This document shows positions 1 through 6,543 of a DNA stretch of 48,317 nucleotides, in pieces; position 1 is the first letter of the stretch; each line of letters starts with the position of its first letter. The position numbers and the translations under genes were made by a program. Under the pieces are notes generated by a model. The model did not search any database and was not told where the DNA came from. It saw only the letters and a program-made list of their open reading frames with translations. Source of the DNA: Streptococcus mitis (GTDB lineage Bacteria; Bacillota; Bacilli; Lactobacillales; Streptococcaceae); NCBI GenBank assembly GCA_018364455.1, contig JAGZLW010000013.1, forward strand, positions 1 to 48,317. The letters are read 5' to 3'.

Positions 1-166
1 GACCACCTCCGTAGGGCTCATCGTCTACATGGCGGGCCTTTTCAGCATATTCTCGAAAATTATGATACTGGATATCCAAAAGCCCTTTTTCTCGAGCCTT
101 TCCAACAATTGAGTGCTCCAGTGGAGAAAACATCTCTGGAAAGAGGGTTAAAATATCAATTTTCAT
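1..166 (-). CDS. trmD: tRNA (guanine-N1)-methyltransferase TrmD, N-terminal part only
   Basis: The product makes m1G37 in tRNAs, using S-adenosylmethionine, which prevents +1 frameshifting. Only about 55 N-terminal codons are present; the gene runs off the left edge. The visible protein begins MKIDILTLFPEMF, the usual TrmD opening, and ends near the conserved DDEPYGGG loop. The start codon lies inside the end of rimM (11-nt overlap), the common rimM-trmD arrangement, and implies translational coupling. Identification rests on the N-terminus plus the neighbour. Confidence 0.93.
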   Translation of the reverse strand, partial: MKIDILTLFPEMFSPLEHSIVGKAREKGLLDIQYHNFREYAEKARHVDDEPYGGG

Positions 167-674
167 CGTCTAACCCTTCTAAAATTTCCACATCGACCCG
201 TTTATTTGGAATATCAACATTGAGAATCACTGGTGGGATATAAGGCAAGAGCAAGTCACGTTTACCTTTTCGCTTGACCACCCAGACATCGTTAGCACCT
301 GGTTGCAGGATTTCCTTGATGGTTCCAATCAAGTTATCACCCTCATAGACTTCCAAACCGATAATCTCGTGATAATAAAATTCACCATCGTCTAGGTCAT
401 TCAAATCTTCCTCAGCAACCTTGAGACTGTATCCCTTGTACTTTTCAATAGCGTTGATATGGTACATATCTTTGAATTTAATAATGTCAAAGTTCTTCTG
501 TTTACGGTGACTAGCGATGGTCACTGTTTGAACAAACTGATCTTTTTCATCAAACAAGGCCAGTTCAGCCCCTTTTTTAAACCGTTCTTCTGCAAAATCT
601 GTCACAGACAAGACTCGCATCTCACCCTGCAACCCTTGCGTATTGACGATTTTCCCAACATTAAAGTAGTTCAT
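156..674 (-). CDS. rimM: 16S rRNA processing / ribosome maturation factor RimM
   Basis: RimM binds ribosomal protein S19 in the 30S head and helps mature the 3' domain of 16S rRNA. The 172-aa protein has the N-terminal RimM barrel (NVGKIVNTQGLQGEMRV near residues 5-21) and a C-terminal PRC-barrel half that includes DLLLPYIPPVI around residues 139-149. Its length is normal for the family. It overlaps the start of trmD. rpsP lies about 4 kb upstream on the same strand, with a MazG-like gene, a transporter and two hydrolases between, so the classic rpsP-rimM-trmD cluster is interrupted here. Confidence 0.96.
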   Translation of the reverse strand: MNYFNVGKIVNTQGLQGEMRVLSVTDFAEERFKKGAELALFDEKDQFVQTVTIASHRKQKNFDIIKFKDMYHINAIEKYKGYSLKVAEEDLNDLDDGEFYYHEIIGLEVYEGDNLIGTIKEILQPGANDVWVVKRKGKRDLLLPYIPPVILNVDIPNKRVDVEILEGLDDEN

Positions 675-704
675 CTTGTCTCCCGTACTCTCCTTCTTTC
701 CATC

Positions 705-1493
705 TTATTCTGACAATTCTCGAATAATAGCCGCAATTTTTTCCGCTTCGGACCATTGTAAATAATGGTGATTCCCTCCTAAAATGAGTTTAGTATTGGA
801 AGTCCAATATTCTGATTCTCTGTACTCTTTTTCTCTATAAGGCTGACAAAAAACAAATACAGGGATACGATCTGGTATTGATACATCCTCAAAATTTTCC
901 TCAGTAATCTCTCCAGATATCTGAAACTCTGGATTTTGATTTTCCAACTCTAAGCCTTTTCCTTGCATTATTTCCCAGATTTCTTTATTCGTTTCAGGGA
1001 TAAATGTTGCTTGAGTTAAGTTCTTAAAATAAAGTTCAGGTCCATACTCGTCAATCAGCCTCATCTGCTCTTCCATTTCTGGATAAGGAGTTTCTGAAAA
1101 ATCAGCAAACATGACGTTTTTAGTTGTCGGTTCAATTGCTACTAAAGCCTGACACTTGATTGGTTTGTTGAGCAATTTGCAAGCTAAAATTCCACTCAAA
1201 CTATGTACACAAAGTATATATTCAGAAATCTCCAATTCTTCAAGTACTTCATAAACTGCATCTACAAGATTATCCAGATTTTTTCCAGCTTGGTCATGAA
1301 TCGGACTTCTACCTGTGTTTGGAAAATCAATTGTCAAATAACCAATTGTAGGAGGAAGTTTTTCGATTATAAGTGAAAAATTTTCATAACTTGGTAGCAA
1401 GCCTGCTCCATTTAAACAAACTAGCATTTTCTTTTGCTTTTGATAAGTAACAGAGAGACTACCAATTTCTGTAGATACTTCAATCCTCTTCAT
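705..1493 (-). CDS. alpha/beta hydrolase, function unknown
   Basis: A 262-aa alpha/beta-hydrolase-fold protein. The oxyanion-loop region is LNGAGLLPSY, the nucleophile elbow is CVHSLSG (Ser between H and L, an HSLSG variant of GxSxG), and the catalytic His is probably in GGNHHYLQW near the C-terminus. No signal peptide is visible, so it is likely cytosolic. I chose the ATG at 1493; an in-frame GTG at 1505 would add four residues, but it would sit almost on the likely -10 (TATAGAAT-like), and neither start has a strong Shine-Dalgarno. The substrate cannot be read from sequence. A second unrelated-looking hydrolase gene lies next to it. Confidence 0.8.
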   Translation of the reverse strand: MKRIEVSTEIGSLSVTYQKQKKMLVCLNGAGLLPSYENFSLIIEKLPPTIGYLTIDFPNTGRSPIHDQAGKNLDNLVDAVYEVLEELEISEYILCVHSLSGILACKLLNKPIKCQALVAIEPTTKNVMFADFSETPYPEMEEQMRLIDEYGPELYFKNLTQATFIPETNKEIWEIMQGKGLELENQNPEFQISGEITEENFEDVSIPDRIPVFVFCQPYREKEYRESEYWTSNTKLILGGNHHYLQWSEAEKIAAIIRELSE

Positions 1494-1590
1494 AAAGAAA
1501 TCCACTCATTCTATATAATGAATTATTAAAAATCCTTATCCTTTATTTTATCATGTTCCAAAGATTTTCTCAAGTTGGATAAATCTCATC

Positions 1591-2448
1591 TTACAGAGCT
1601 ACTACTTCTTCAAAGAATTCACCAATTATCTGATTAAACTCTTCAGGATTGTCATTCATCGGTTGGTGTTTACTATCTGAAATCGTTACTTGACGCGCAT
1701 TTGGATTTAAGGCAATGATCCCATCGTAGATCATTTTTAGGTGTTTGGGAAAATCATTTTCTCCTCTTACTAATAGCATAGGAGGATTTCCTTGATAACC
1801 TTCTATCTCATGGACAGCTAAGAAACCTGTGATTCCAAGGTTCAAAAAAACATCTCTCCCAGTTTCTATAATGGCCGTCTTGACTAATTCTCTTGTGATA
1901 GGATTATCTGTACACATTTTTGAGTTCTTATCTGCAATCATCTTCCAAGGAACCGTTTTATACATAAGAGAACTATATTTTATGCGATTTCTCTCTTTAT
2001 CTGATAGGTAACGATGCTGCCCCCAACTATCTACCATGACCAAGGCTAGAACTCTTTCTGGATGACGATAGGTGTACTCTTGAAGAGGATTTCCTCCCCA
2101 AGAATGACCAACCAATATCACCTTATCCAACTGGAAATAGGACAAAATAGCATCTACATCTTGAACAGCACCTTCTAAGTCAGGTAGACCAACTTTCATA
2201 GGTGATTCACCCTGTCCTCTAACATTGACAAAGTAGAGGTCAAATCCTTCAAAGGCATCATACTGGTGAGCCCACATCTGACTACGACCACAAGCTCCAT
2301 GATAAAAAATAATGTGTCCCTTACTTGAGCTTCCAGGACGATGATAAACAGCCAAATCACAATCTACGACAGGTACAATGTGGCGCTCTAACATCTCGTG
2401 TTTTCTTTCATAAAAAGCAATAGCTTCAGCTATATCATTTTGCTTCAT
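1591..2448 (-). CDS. alpha/beta hydrolase, esterase/lipase-like
   Basis: A 285-aa alpha/beta-hydrolase protein. The oxyanion motif is FYHGACG (about residues 48-54), the nucleophile elbow is VGHSWGGNP (canonical GxSxG), the acid is probably in LLVRGENDF and the catalytic His in SKHQPMNDNPEEF. A purine-rich Shine-Dalgarno (AGAGGAGAG) precedes the ATG. There is no signal peptide, so it is probably cytosolic. It may be co-transcribed with the downstream hydrolase, but the two are not close paralogues by eye. No specific substrate is supported; a prolyl-aminopeptidase or haloalkane-dehalogenase label would be guesswork. Confidence 0.82.
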   Translation of the reverse strand: MKQNDIAEAIAFYERKHEMLERHIVPVVDCDLAVYHRPGSSSKGHIIFYHGACGRSQMWAHQYDAFEGFDLYFVNVRGQGESPMKVGLPDLEGAVQDVDAILSYFQLDKVILVGHSWGGNPLQEYTYRHPERVLALVMVDSWGQHRYLSDKERNRIKYSSLMYKTVPWKMIADKNSKMCTDNPITRELVKTAIIETGRDVFLNLGITGFLAVHEIEGYQGNPPMLLVRGENDFPKHLKMIYDGIIALNPNARQVTISDSKHQPMNDNPEEFNQIIGEFFEEVVAL

Positions 2449-2571
2449 TATTACACTCTCTCCTCTTTATCCTAGTGTCATTCTTTTTATCTATTTTATC
2501 ATGCTATATTAAAATCATCATTTTCTAAACTTAAGTTCATTAAAAATTTTGAATTTTCTGCACAACCCTGA

Positions 2572-2600
2572 TTAAGAAAAAGACTGCTAAGCAATCTTTT
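2572..2600 (-). terminator. probable rho-independent terminator of the EamA transporter gene
   Basis: On the minus strand AAAGATTGC and GCAGTCTTT form a short hairpin with a TTA loop, followed by TTTTTCTT. It overlaps the stop codon of the transporter gene. Confidence 0.6.
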
Positions 2601-3501
2601 ACTTTTTTCTCATCAGATTCATGCCTAAAATTCCAGCAATAATCAAAGTTGCTCCGATCACATGGTAGCTATAAATTGGTTCGTGGAGGATAAGAGCTCC
2701 GGCTACAATAGTCAAAACTGTCCCAAGATTTCCAAAGACACTGACGGTTGATGCTCCAAGTCGAACAATAGCATAGATAGAGAGACTACCAGTAACGATA
2801 GAGGCTAAAATTCCCAAATAAAAAATTGAAAGCAAATAAGACACCTGTCCAAGTGGCGCAAAGTAAGCTAATATGTTCCCCTCTAGATAGTGAGAGGTCA
2901 GACTCAGTGTATTAAAGGTGACGAAGCCAACAAATATCACAACAGCTGTCATATCCATGGCCCGATAGCGACCTCCTGTGGACTTGCTGAGAATATTGTT
3001 TATCGCATTTGCGAGAACAGATCCCAACATCAAAAGAAAGCCAAAGCTAGCAGTCTCAGTACCAAAGTTAGCTCCTTTACTAAGGAAGATGAAAACTACT
3101 CCTGCTACGGATAAAATTAAAAAGAACTTTTGCAGCAAGCTTGTCTTTTCCTTGAGAAAGGCCGATGCTAAAAAGAGCGTAAAAATCGGGACAAGAGCCT
3201 GTAAAATTCCAGCTTCAGAAGACGATATATACTGTAAAGCAAAGGATTGAAAAATAAAAAAGAGAAGAGGATAGAAAAGACTCATCGGAAGAATAGAAAA
3301 AATATCTTTTCTACTTAAACTCACTTTAATAAGTTTGGTTTGATGAAGAACAACCATTACTAAAGCTGCGATTGTATAGCGATGCGCTAAGTTTGTGAGA
3401 GGACTGGCATAGCCTAAAGCAATCTTAGTAAATAAAAAAGAAAATCCAATGATGGCTGAAAAGGATAAGGCTGCTAGGTAAGCTTTTGTTTTCTCGTTCA
3501 T
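2599..3501 (-). CDS. DMT-superfamily transporter, two EamA domains
   Basis: A 300-aa very hydrophobic protein with about ten membrane helices, arranged as two repeats of five (EamA/DUF6). The first repeat covers roughly residues 10-140, the second 150-298. These carriers export small metabolites or amino acids; the substrate cannot be told from sequence. The start has a good Shine-Dalgarno (AAAGGAGT, 8 nt from ATG). A terminator hairpin overlaps its stop codon. An extended -10 at 3573-3578 is the likely promoter, and a 9-bp inverted repeat covers its -35 position, so repression there is possible. Confidence 0.88.
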   Translation of the reverse strand: MNEKTKAYLAALSFSAIIGFSFLFTKIALGYASPLTNLAHRYTIAALVMVVLHQTKLIKVSLSRKDIFSILPMSLFYPLLFFIFQSFALQYISSSEAGILQALVPIFTLFLASAFLKEKTSLLQKFFLILSVAGVVFIFLSKGANFGTETASFGFLLMLGSVLANAINNILSKSTGGRYRAMDMTAVVIFVGFVTFNTLSLTSHYLEGNILAYFAPLGQVSYLLSIFYLGILASIVTGSLSIYAIVRLGASTVSVFGNLGTVLTIVAGALILHEPIYSYHVIGATLIIAGILGMNLMRKK

Positions 3502-3572
3502 AGACTGTTACTCCTTTTAAAAATAGCTATTCTCAAGATTGATTGACTAGAATTCTTTGAGACTATCTTTCA

Positions 3573-3612
3573 ATTGTAGCATAGTAGAATCCTAGATGCT
3601 ATTTCTAGGATT
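3573..3612 (-). promoter_or_regulatory. extended -10 promoter with inverted repeat, upstream of the EamA transporter
   Basis: On the minus strand an extended -10 (TATGCTACAAT) has its hexamer at 3573-3578. The perfect inverted repeat AATCCTAGA / TCTAGGATT at 3588-3596 and 3604-3612 covers the place where a -35 would lie; no good -35 is seen. On the plus strand the same repeat is followed by GGTTTTTT, so it could instead act as a terminator, but no plus-strand gene precedes it. Confidence 0.4.
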
Positions 3613-3630
3613 GGTTTTTTATGCCTACTT

Positions 3631-3817
3631 TCACCGTTTATCTAGTTCATTGAGTAAAAAGGAGTCTACGAGTCTAATCTGCATTTCTCGTTCTTGTCTC
3701 ACAAGCTCTAACTTATCTGCCTCTTGGAGATTCCTTACTTTGATAATATAAACTGCCAGTTTCCTTGCTTTATCTTTCTTATATTTACTAATACCTTCTT
3801 TATTAGTAAAAAATCAT
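3631..3817 (-). pseudogene. small charged ORF broken by a 1-nt frameshift in a T tract
   Basis: An ATG at 3815-3817, 11 bases after the MazG-like stop codon, opens MIFY then hits TAA. With one T fewer in the TTTTTT run just after it, the frame stays open for about 61 codons to a TGA at 3631-3633 and reads as a plausible lysine- and glutamate-rich helical protein (KYKKDKARKLAVYIIKVRN, then QEADKLELVRQEREMQ). I do not recognise a family. It may be a decayed gene, a slippery-tract phase-variable gene, or a sequencing indel. The spacing to the MazG-like gene suggests they were one operon. Confidence 0.5.
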
Positions 3818-3828
3818 TTCTTATCGTC

Positions 3829-4188
3829 TTAGAGGTCCCCCTTCAAAAATCCTTCCAAATCTCGTTCATGTTGGTACTTAATGGCTGCAGTTTTATCTTT
3901 CTCAAAGATAGTCTTGGTAAGGTCAATATGATTAATAGCTGCTATTGCGACGATATAGTGAATGATATCAGCCAGTTCTTTTGCTAGTTCCTCGTTAGAA
4001 TCCTGAACTCCCTCTTTTCTACCAGAACGGCCATTCAAAACCTCAGCTACTTCTCCGACTTCCTCCACTAACTTCATAAAGAGACCTCCCTCAGTCCGAA
4101 ACTGCTGGTAAAGTTCGAGTAGGTAGTCTTGTAATTGTCTAAACGTTAAATCCTTTATATCCTGCTCCTTGCAAAAAAAGCGAGACAT
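3829..4188 (-). CDS. MazG-like nucleotide pyrophosphohydrolase
   Basis: An all-alpha NTP pyrophosphohydrolase of the MazG-like group, expected to hydrolyse (d)NTPs, possibly in house-cleaning. The metal-binding signature is visible as KLVEEVGEVAEVLNGR (ExxE) followed by ELAKELADIIHYIVAIA (ExxD). The longest reading frame gives 119 aa from an ATG at 4186-4188, but that ATG lies in the loop of the rpsP-khpA terminator. A better-placed Shine-Dalgarno (AAGGAG, 4165-4170) sits 6 nt before an ATA codon at 4156-4158, where the conserved part (KDLTFRQLQDYL) begins. The true start may therefore be ATA, giving about 109 aa, or the native ATG may have mutated. Confidence 0.82.
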   Translation of the reverse strand: MSRFFCKEQDIKDLTFRQLQDYLLELYQQFRTEGGLFMKLVEEVGEVAEVLNGRSGRKEGVQDSNEELAKELADIIHYIVAIAAINHIDLTKTIFEKDKTAAIKYQHERDLEGFLKGDL

Positions 4189-4200
4189 TCGTCCCGCCCT
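4171..4200 (-). terminator. rho-independent terminator of the rpsP-khpA operon
   Basis: On the minus strand GCGGGAC - GAAT - GTCTCGC forms a 7-bp stem (one G-T pair) followed by seven Ts. It lies 3-30 nt after the khpA stop and contains the first ATG of the MazG-like frame in its loop. Confidence 0.8.
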
Positions 4201-4202
4201 TC

Positions 4203-4442
4203 TTATTTTTCGTCAATAACGATTCTTACTTTTTTATCTTCAGTTGGGACAGAGTAGACAATCGTTCTTATCGCAGAAATAGTGCGACCCTTACGACCGA
4301 TTACACGACCCACATCACTTTGATCAAGATCCAAATGATATTCCAAAAATTCTGGTGTATCTTCAATCTTGATAGTTAAGGCATCTGGTTGTGAAATCAA
4401 GGGTTTCACAATCGCAATAATGAGATTTTCAATCGTATCCAT
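4203..4442 (-). CDS. khpA: KH-domain RNA-binding protein KhpA
   Basis: A 79-aa single KH-domain protein. In pneumococcus KhpA dimerises and also pairs with KhpB/EloR/Jag to bind RNA and tune cell elongation and division. The RNA-binding GxxG loop is seen in GRVIGRKGRTISAIR (about residues 41-55). It follows rpsP by 19 nt in the usual rpsP-khpA operon and is closed by a strong terminator. Length is typical. Confidence 0.94.
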   Translation of the reverse strand: MDTIENLIIAIVKPLISQPDALTIKIEDTPEFLEYHLDLDQSDVGRVIGRKGRTISAIRTIVYSVPTEDKKVRIVIDEK

Positions 4443-4461
4443 CTGTCAACCTACTTTAAAC

Positions 4462-4734
4462 TTATTTTGAGAATTTAGAATCGTGGAATTTTTTCAATAC
4501 ACCTTCTTTTGAAAGGATGTTACGTACTGTATCTGAAGGTTGAGCTCCATCAGCCAACCATGCAAGAACGCGGTCTTCTTTCAAAGTTACTTGGTTTTCA
4601 GCAACAAGTGGGTTGTAAGTTCCAACTGTTTCGATGAAACGTCCGTCACGTGGTGAACGTGAATCTGCTACGTTGATACGGTAGAAAGGTTTTTTCTTAG
4701 AACCCATACGAGTTAAACGGATTTTAACTGCCAT
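4462..4734 (-). CDS. rpsP: 30S ribosomal protein S16
   Basis: A 90-aa S16 protein, a 16S rRNA 5'-domain binder needed for 30S assembly. It starts MAVKIRLTRMGSKKKPFYRI and contains VADSRSPRDGRFIETVGTYNP, both hallmarks of the family. It is the first gene of the rpsP-khpA operon. A strong promoter (TTGACA, 16 nt, TATAAT) lies 65-92 nt upstream, and the leader between contains a perfect short palindrome that may fold in the mRNA. Confidence 0.98.
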   Translation of the reverse strand: MAVKIRLTRMGSKKKPFYRINVADSRSPRDGRFIETVGTYNPLVAENQVTLKEDRVLAWLADGAQPSDTVRNILSKEGVLKKFHDSKFSK

Positions 4735-4769
4735 TTTTAAAGTCTCTTTTCTTATTTTTTATTTGAGTG

Positions 4770-4786
4770 AAATAGCTGAGCTATTT
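4770..4786 (-). promoter_or_regulatory. 17-base palindrome in the rpsP 5' leader
   Basis: AAATAGCT-G-AGCTATTT on the plus strand, a perfect 8-bp inverted repeat around one base, lies between the rpsP -10 and start codon. It could form a small hairpin in the leader mRNA or be a protein-binding site. Function is unknown. Confidence 0.35.
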
Positions 4787-4798
4787 AGCACATGTTCT

Positions 4799-4826
4799 AT
4801 TATAGCAGATTTCTGGCAGGTGTCAA
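4799..4826 (-). promoter_or_regulatory. sigma-A promoter of rpsP-khpA
   Basis: On the minus strand: -35 TTGACA (4821-4826), 16-nt spacer ending TGC, -10 TATAAT (4799-4804). This is a near-consensus extended -10 promoter, as expected for a ribosomal protein gene. Confidence 0.85.
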
Positions 4827-4909
4827 GAAAAAAACTTGACAGACTATAAAATTTTTAAACCATTTAGAAATTTACTATAATTTTACAGAAAAATCAGAAA
4901 GAGAATGTC

Positions 4910-5053
4910 ATGAAAACTATTTTAGAAACGTTTTATAAAGACCACCGAGTCAAACCTTATATCTCACCTGAACGTGATTTGGATACCTGGCTCCTAAATC
5001 CAAAGCCTGTTCCCAAGAGAAATATCAAGGATTTTAAGAATGATATCTACTAA
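4910..5053 (+). CDS. 47-aa hypothetical protein
   Basis: A short ORF, MKTILETFYKDHRVKP onward to KDFKNDIY, reading on the strand opposite rpsP. A TATAAT at 4876-4881 lies 28 nt upstream with a weak TTTTAA -35, and GAGA precedes the ATG, so it could be expressed from a promoter divergent from rpsP. Composition looks protein-like (rich in K, D, P). I do not recognise a family; it could equally be the surviving 5' end of a longer gene. The following roughly 280 bases (5054-5334) hold no gene I can support. Confidence 0.4.
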   Translation: MKTILETFYKDHRVKPYISPERDLDTWLLNPKPVPKRNIKDFKNDIY

Positions 5054-5350
5054 TTAATTTATAAAATATGAATGAATAGATTCTAAATAGGGAAATAGTT
5101 TAGTTCTGTAAAAATTAACTTCTACATCTACAAAGCTTATTCTGACAGACTTTATAACAGTCTAAGAAAAAAAGTAGAGATTCATACAATATCCAGATTT
5201 TTCAAAAATTCTTTATCATCAAATATTGTTAACGAAACTATCAAAACCAAATCCGATGCATTGCTTCAAAGAATTCTTTAGTTGTTTGACTAGCGAGAGC
5301 TTTTATTAAAAAATTTTTTCAAATAATTACCACATTGACACATAAAATTC

Positions 5351-5379
5351 TTGCTTTCTAAATTTAAGTGTGATATATT
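5351..5379 (+). promoter_or_regulatory. promoter of the membrane-protein/XRE pair
   Basis: -35 TTGCTT (5351-5356), 17-nt spacer, extended -10 TGATATATT with hexamer TATATT at 5374-5379. The first operator-like palindrome (5369-5386) overlaps the -10. Confidence 0.65.
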
Positions 5380-5415
5380 TATAACATAACATTTAAATGT
5401 TATATATTTATAACA
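5369..5415 (+). promoter_or_regulatory. twin operator, probably bound by the XRE regulator
   Basis: Two palindromes of the form TGTKATA-TATT-TATAACA occur at 5369-5386 (left arm TGTGATA, one mismatch) and 5398-5415 (perfect 7-4-7 arms). Their facing half sites also create a perfect 18-base palindrome at 5386-5403 (ATAACATTTAAATGTTAT). Centres are 29 bp apart. The first covers the -10 and the second lies just before the Shine-Dalgarno (5421). This layout fits autoregulation by the downstream XRE protein; the link is inference. Confidence 0.6.
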
Positions 5416-5432
5416 CAAAAAAGGAGTCTATC

Positions 5433-6011
5433 ATGAAAAAAAGTCAAAAAATGCGTGGCCTCATTGCAATGATTGCCGTAGCTCTCTTTATTGATTTTAT
5501 TGTTTTATTTGGTTCTAATCTTAGTTGGGGACCCAAGTTAGTTATTACTGGTATTTCAGTGTCAGGTCAAATTGTAGCTATTTGTAGTTGGCTACATAAG
5601 AGTCAGAAAGGTAAGGAAAAGATTATTTTTGACTTGTCTGCTAAGCTTTACACGATACTTGTGTTTGCAGCAAGCATTTTTTATACAGTAGGAATTTGGG
5701 TTGCGACTCCTAGCGTAAGTTCTGGTATTAGAGAATGGATTTTGGGAATTATCCTCGTTATTGAAGTGATTCTATTTGGTCTTTTCTCTTTAAAAAATGT
5801 CAAGGAAACTCCGGACGAACGCTTTTATGCTAATTTAGCAAAGGCAGCTAGCTTGGTGTTTGTTTTTATACTAGGCGCACTGATGATCCTAGCAGTTATC
5901 ATTGGGTATATGGGGTCTCTCACTCTTTACATGGGACAGATATTTATTAGCATAGCTGCCTTGATTTGCATCTTTGCGGTTGTCTATTTTATCTTGGAAC
6001 GTAGAGGATAA
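5433..6011 (+). CDS. six-helix membrane protein paired with an XRE regulator
   Basis: A 192-aa integral membrane protein with about six predicted helices (starting around residues 7, 31, 65, 95, 130 and 155 of this start). A charged loop, KNVKETPDERFYANLAKAAS, lies between helices 4 and 5. I chose the ATG at 5433 because AAGGAG lies at 5421-5426; the longer reading frame starts inside the operator. Stop and next start are 2 nt apart, so it is coupled to the XRE gene. Membrane-protein/small-XRE pairs of this architecture recur in Firmicutes; in several the membrane partner modulates the regulator or gives immunity to a bacteriocin, but nothing here proves either. Confidence 0.8.
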   Translation: MKKSQKMRGLIAMIAVALFIDFIVLFGSNLSWGPKLVITGISVSGQIVAICSWLHKSQKGKEKIIFDLSAKLYTILVFAASIFYTVGIWVATPSVSSGIREWILGIILVIEVILFGLFSLKNVKETPDERFYANLAKAASLVFVFILGALMILAVIIGYMGSLTLYMGQIFISIAALICIFAVVYFILERRG

Positions 6012-6013
6012 GC

Positions 6014-6238
6014 ATGGCCAAAGAAAGCAAGATTATTACTAATCTCAAATCTGTTCGTGAGTCCACAGGCATGACCCAGCAGGAGTTAGCCGACCGCATC
6101 GGCATGCGACGCGAGACAATTCTGCACTTGGAAAATAATCGTTACAACCCTTCGCTGGAAATGGCTCTTAAAATTGCTCAAGTTTTTAATCTGAAAGTAG
6201 AAGACCTCTTTGAACTCAGACAGAAAGAGGAAGCATAA
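6014..6238 (+). CDS. small XRE-family transcriptional regulator
   Basis: A 74-aa protein that is essentially a single Cro/C1-type helix-turn-helix. The motif is TGMTQQELADRIGMRRETI (about residues 18-36) followed by ENNRYNPSLEMALKIAQVF and the typical VEDLFEL tail. There is no sensor domain. It is co-transcribed with the membrane protein immediately upstream (2-nt gap). The paired palindromes ahead of that gene are its most likely binding sites. No terminator is evident after it. Confidence 0.88.
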   Translation: MAKESKIITNLKSVRESTGMTQQELADRIGMRRETILHLENNRYNPSLEMALKIAQVFNLKVEDLFELRQKEEA

Positions 6239-6274
6239 TTCTTTTCGAGACCTAGTATTAAGTTCATTGATTCA

Positions 6275-6475
6275 TTAGGAATTGAAGCCAAAAGAAAAAA
6301 TCCTTTGAAAATGTTCTCTTTTAAAATATAGTAATTCTTTCGAATTAACGTTTACTAATTGTGATGCTTTACGAGCTTTCTTAAGATCTGGTTCCCTAAA
6401 TACTTTGAGTACACTTATGGCATTGATGCCCCTAAGCAAGCGACTTTCTGGTTGTCTTCCTCTTAAACTGTCTTG
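6275..6475 (-). pseudogene. possible decayed coding remnant
   Basis: The 305-base gap between the XRE gene and slrA contains a minus-strand frame open for 66 codons, without a convincing start codon or Shine-Dalgarno. It reads PESRLLRGINAISVLKVF, then REPDLRKARKASQLVNVN. The composition looks protein-like, which suggests the tail of a lost gene or mobile element. I do not recognise it. Confidence 0.25.
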
Positions 6476-6485
6476 TCACTAATAT

Positions 6486-6514
6486 TTGAAATCCACTTCC
6501 TTTTAGGGTACAAT
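6486..6514 (+). promoter_or_regulatory. promoter of slrA
   Basis: -35 TTGAAA (6486-6491), 17-nt spacer, -10 TACAAT (6509-6514); a Shine-Dalgarno (GAGAGGA) follows before the ATG at 6544. Confidence 0.75.
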
Positions 6515-6543
6515 GGTAGAAATAAATTTTTGAGAGGATCAGA

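Noticed and set aside
5054..5334. Possible gene or IS remnant in the gap before the membrane-protein gene
   Set aside because: I tried both strands; only short frames with frequent stops and no recognisable motif.
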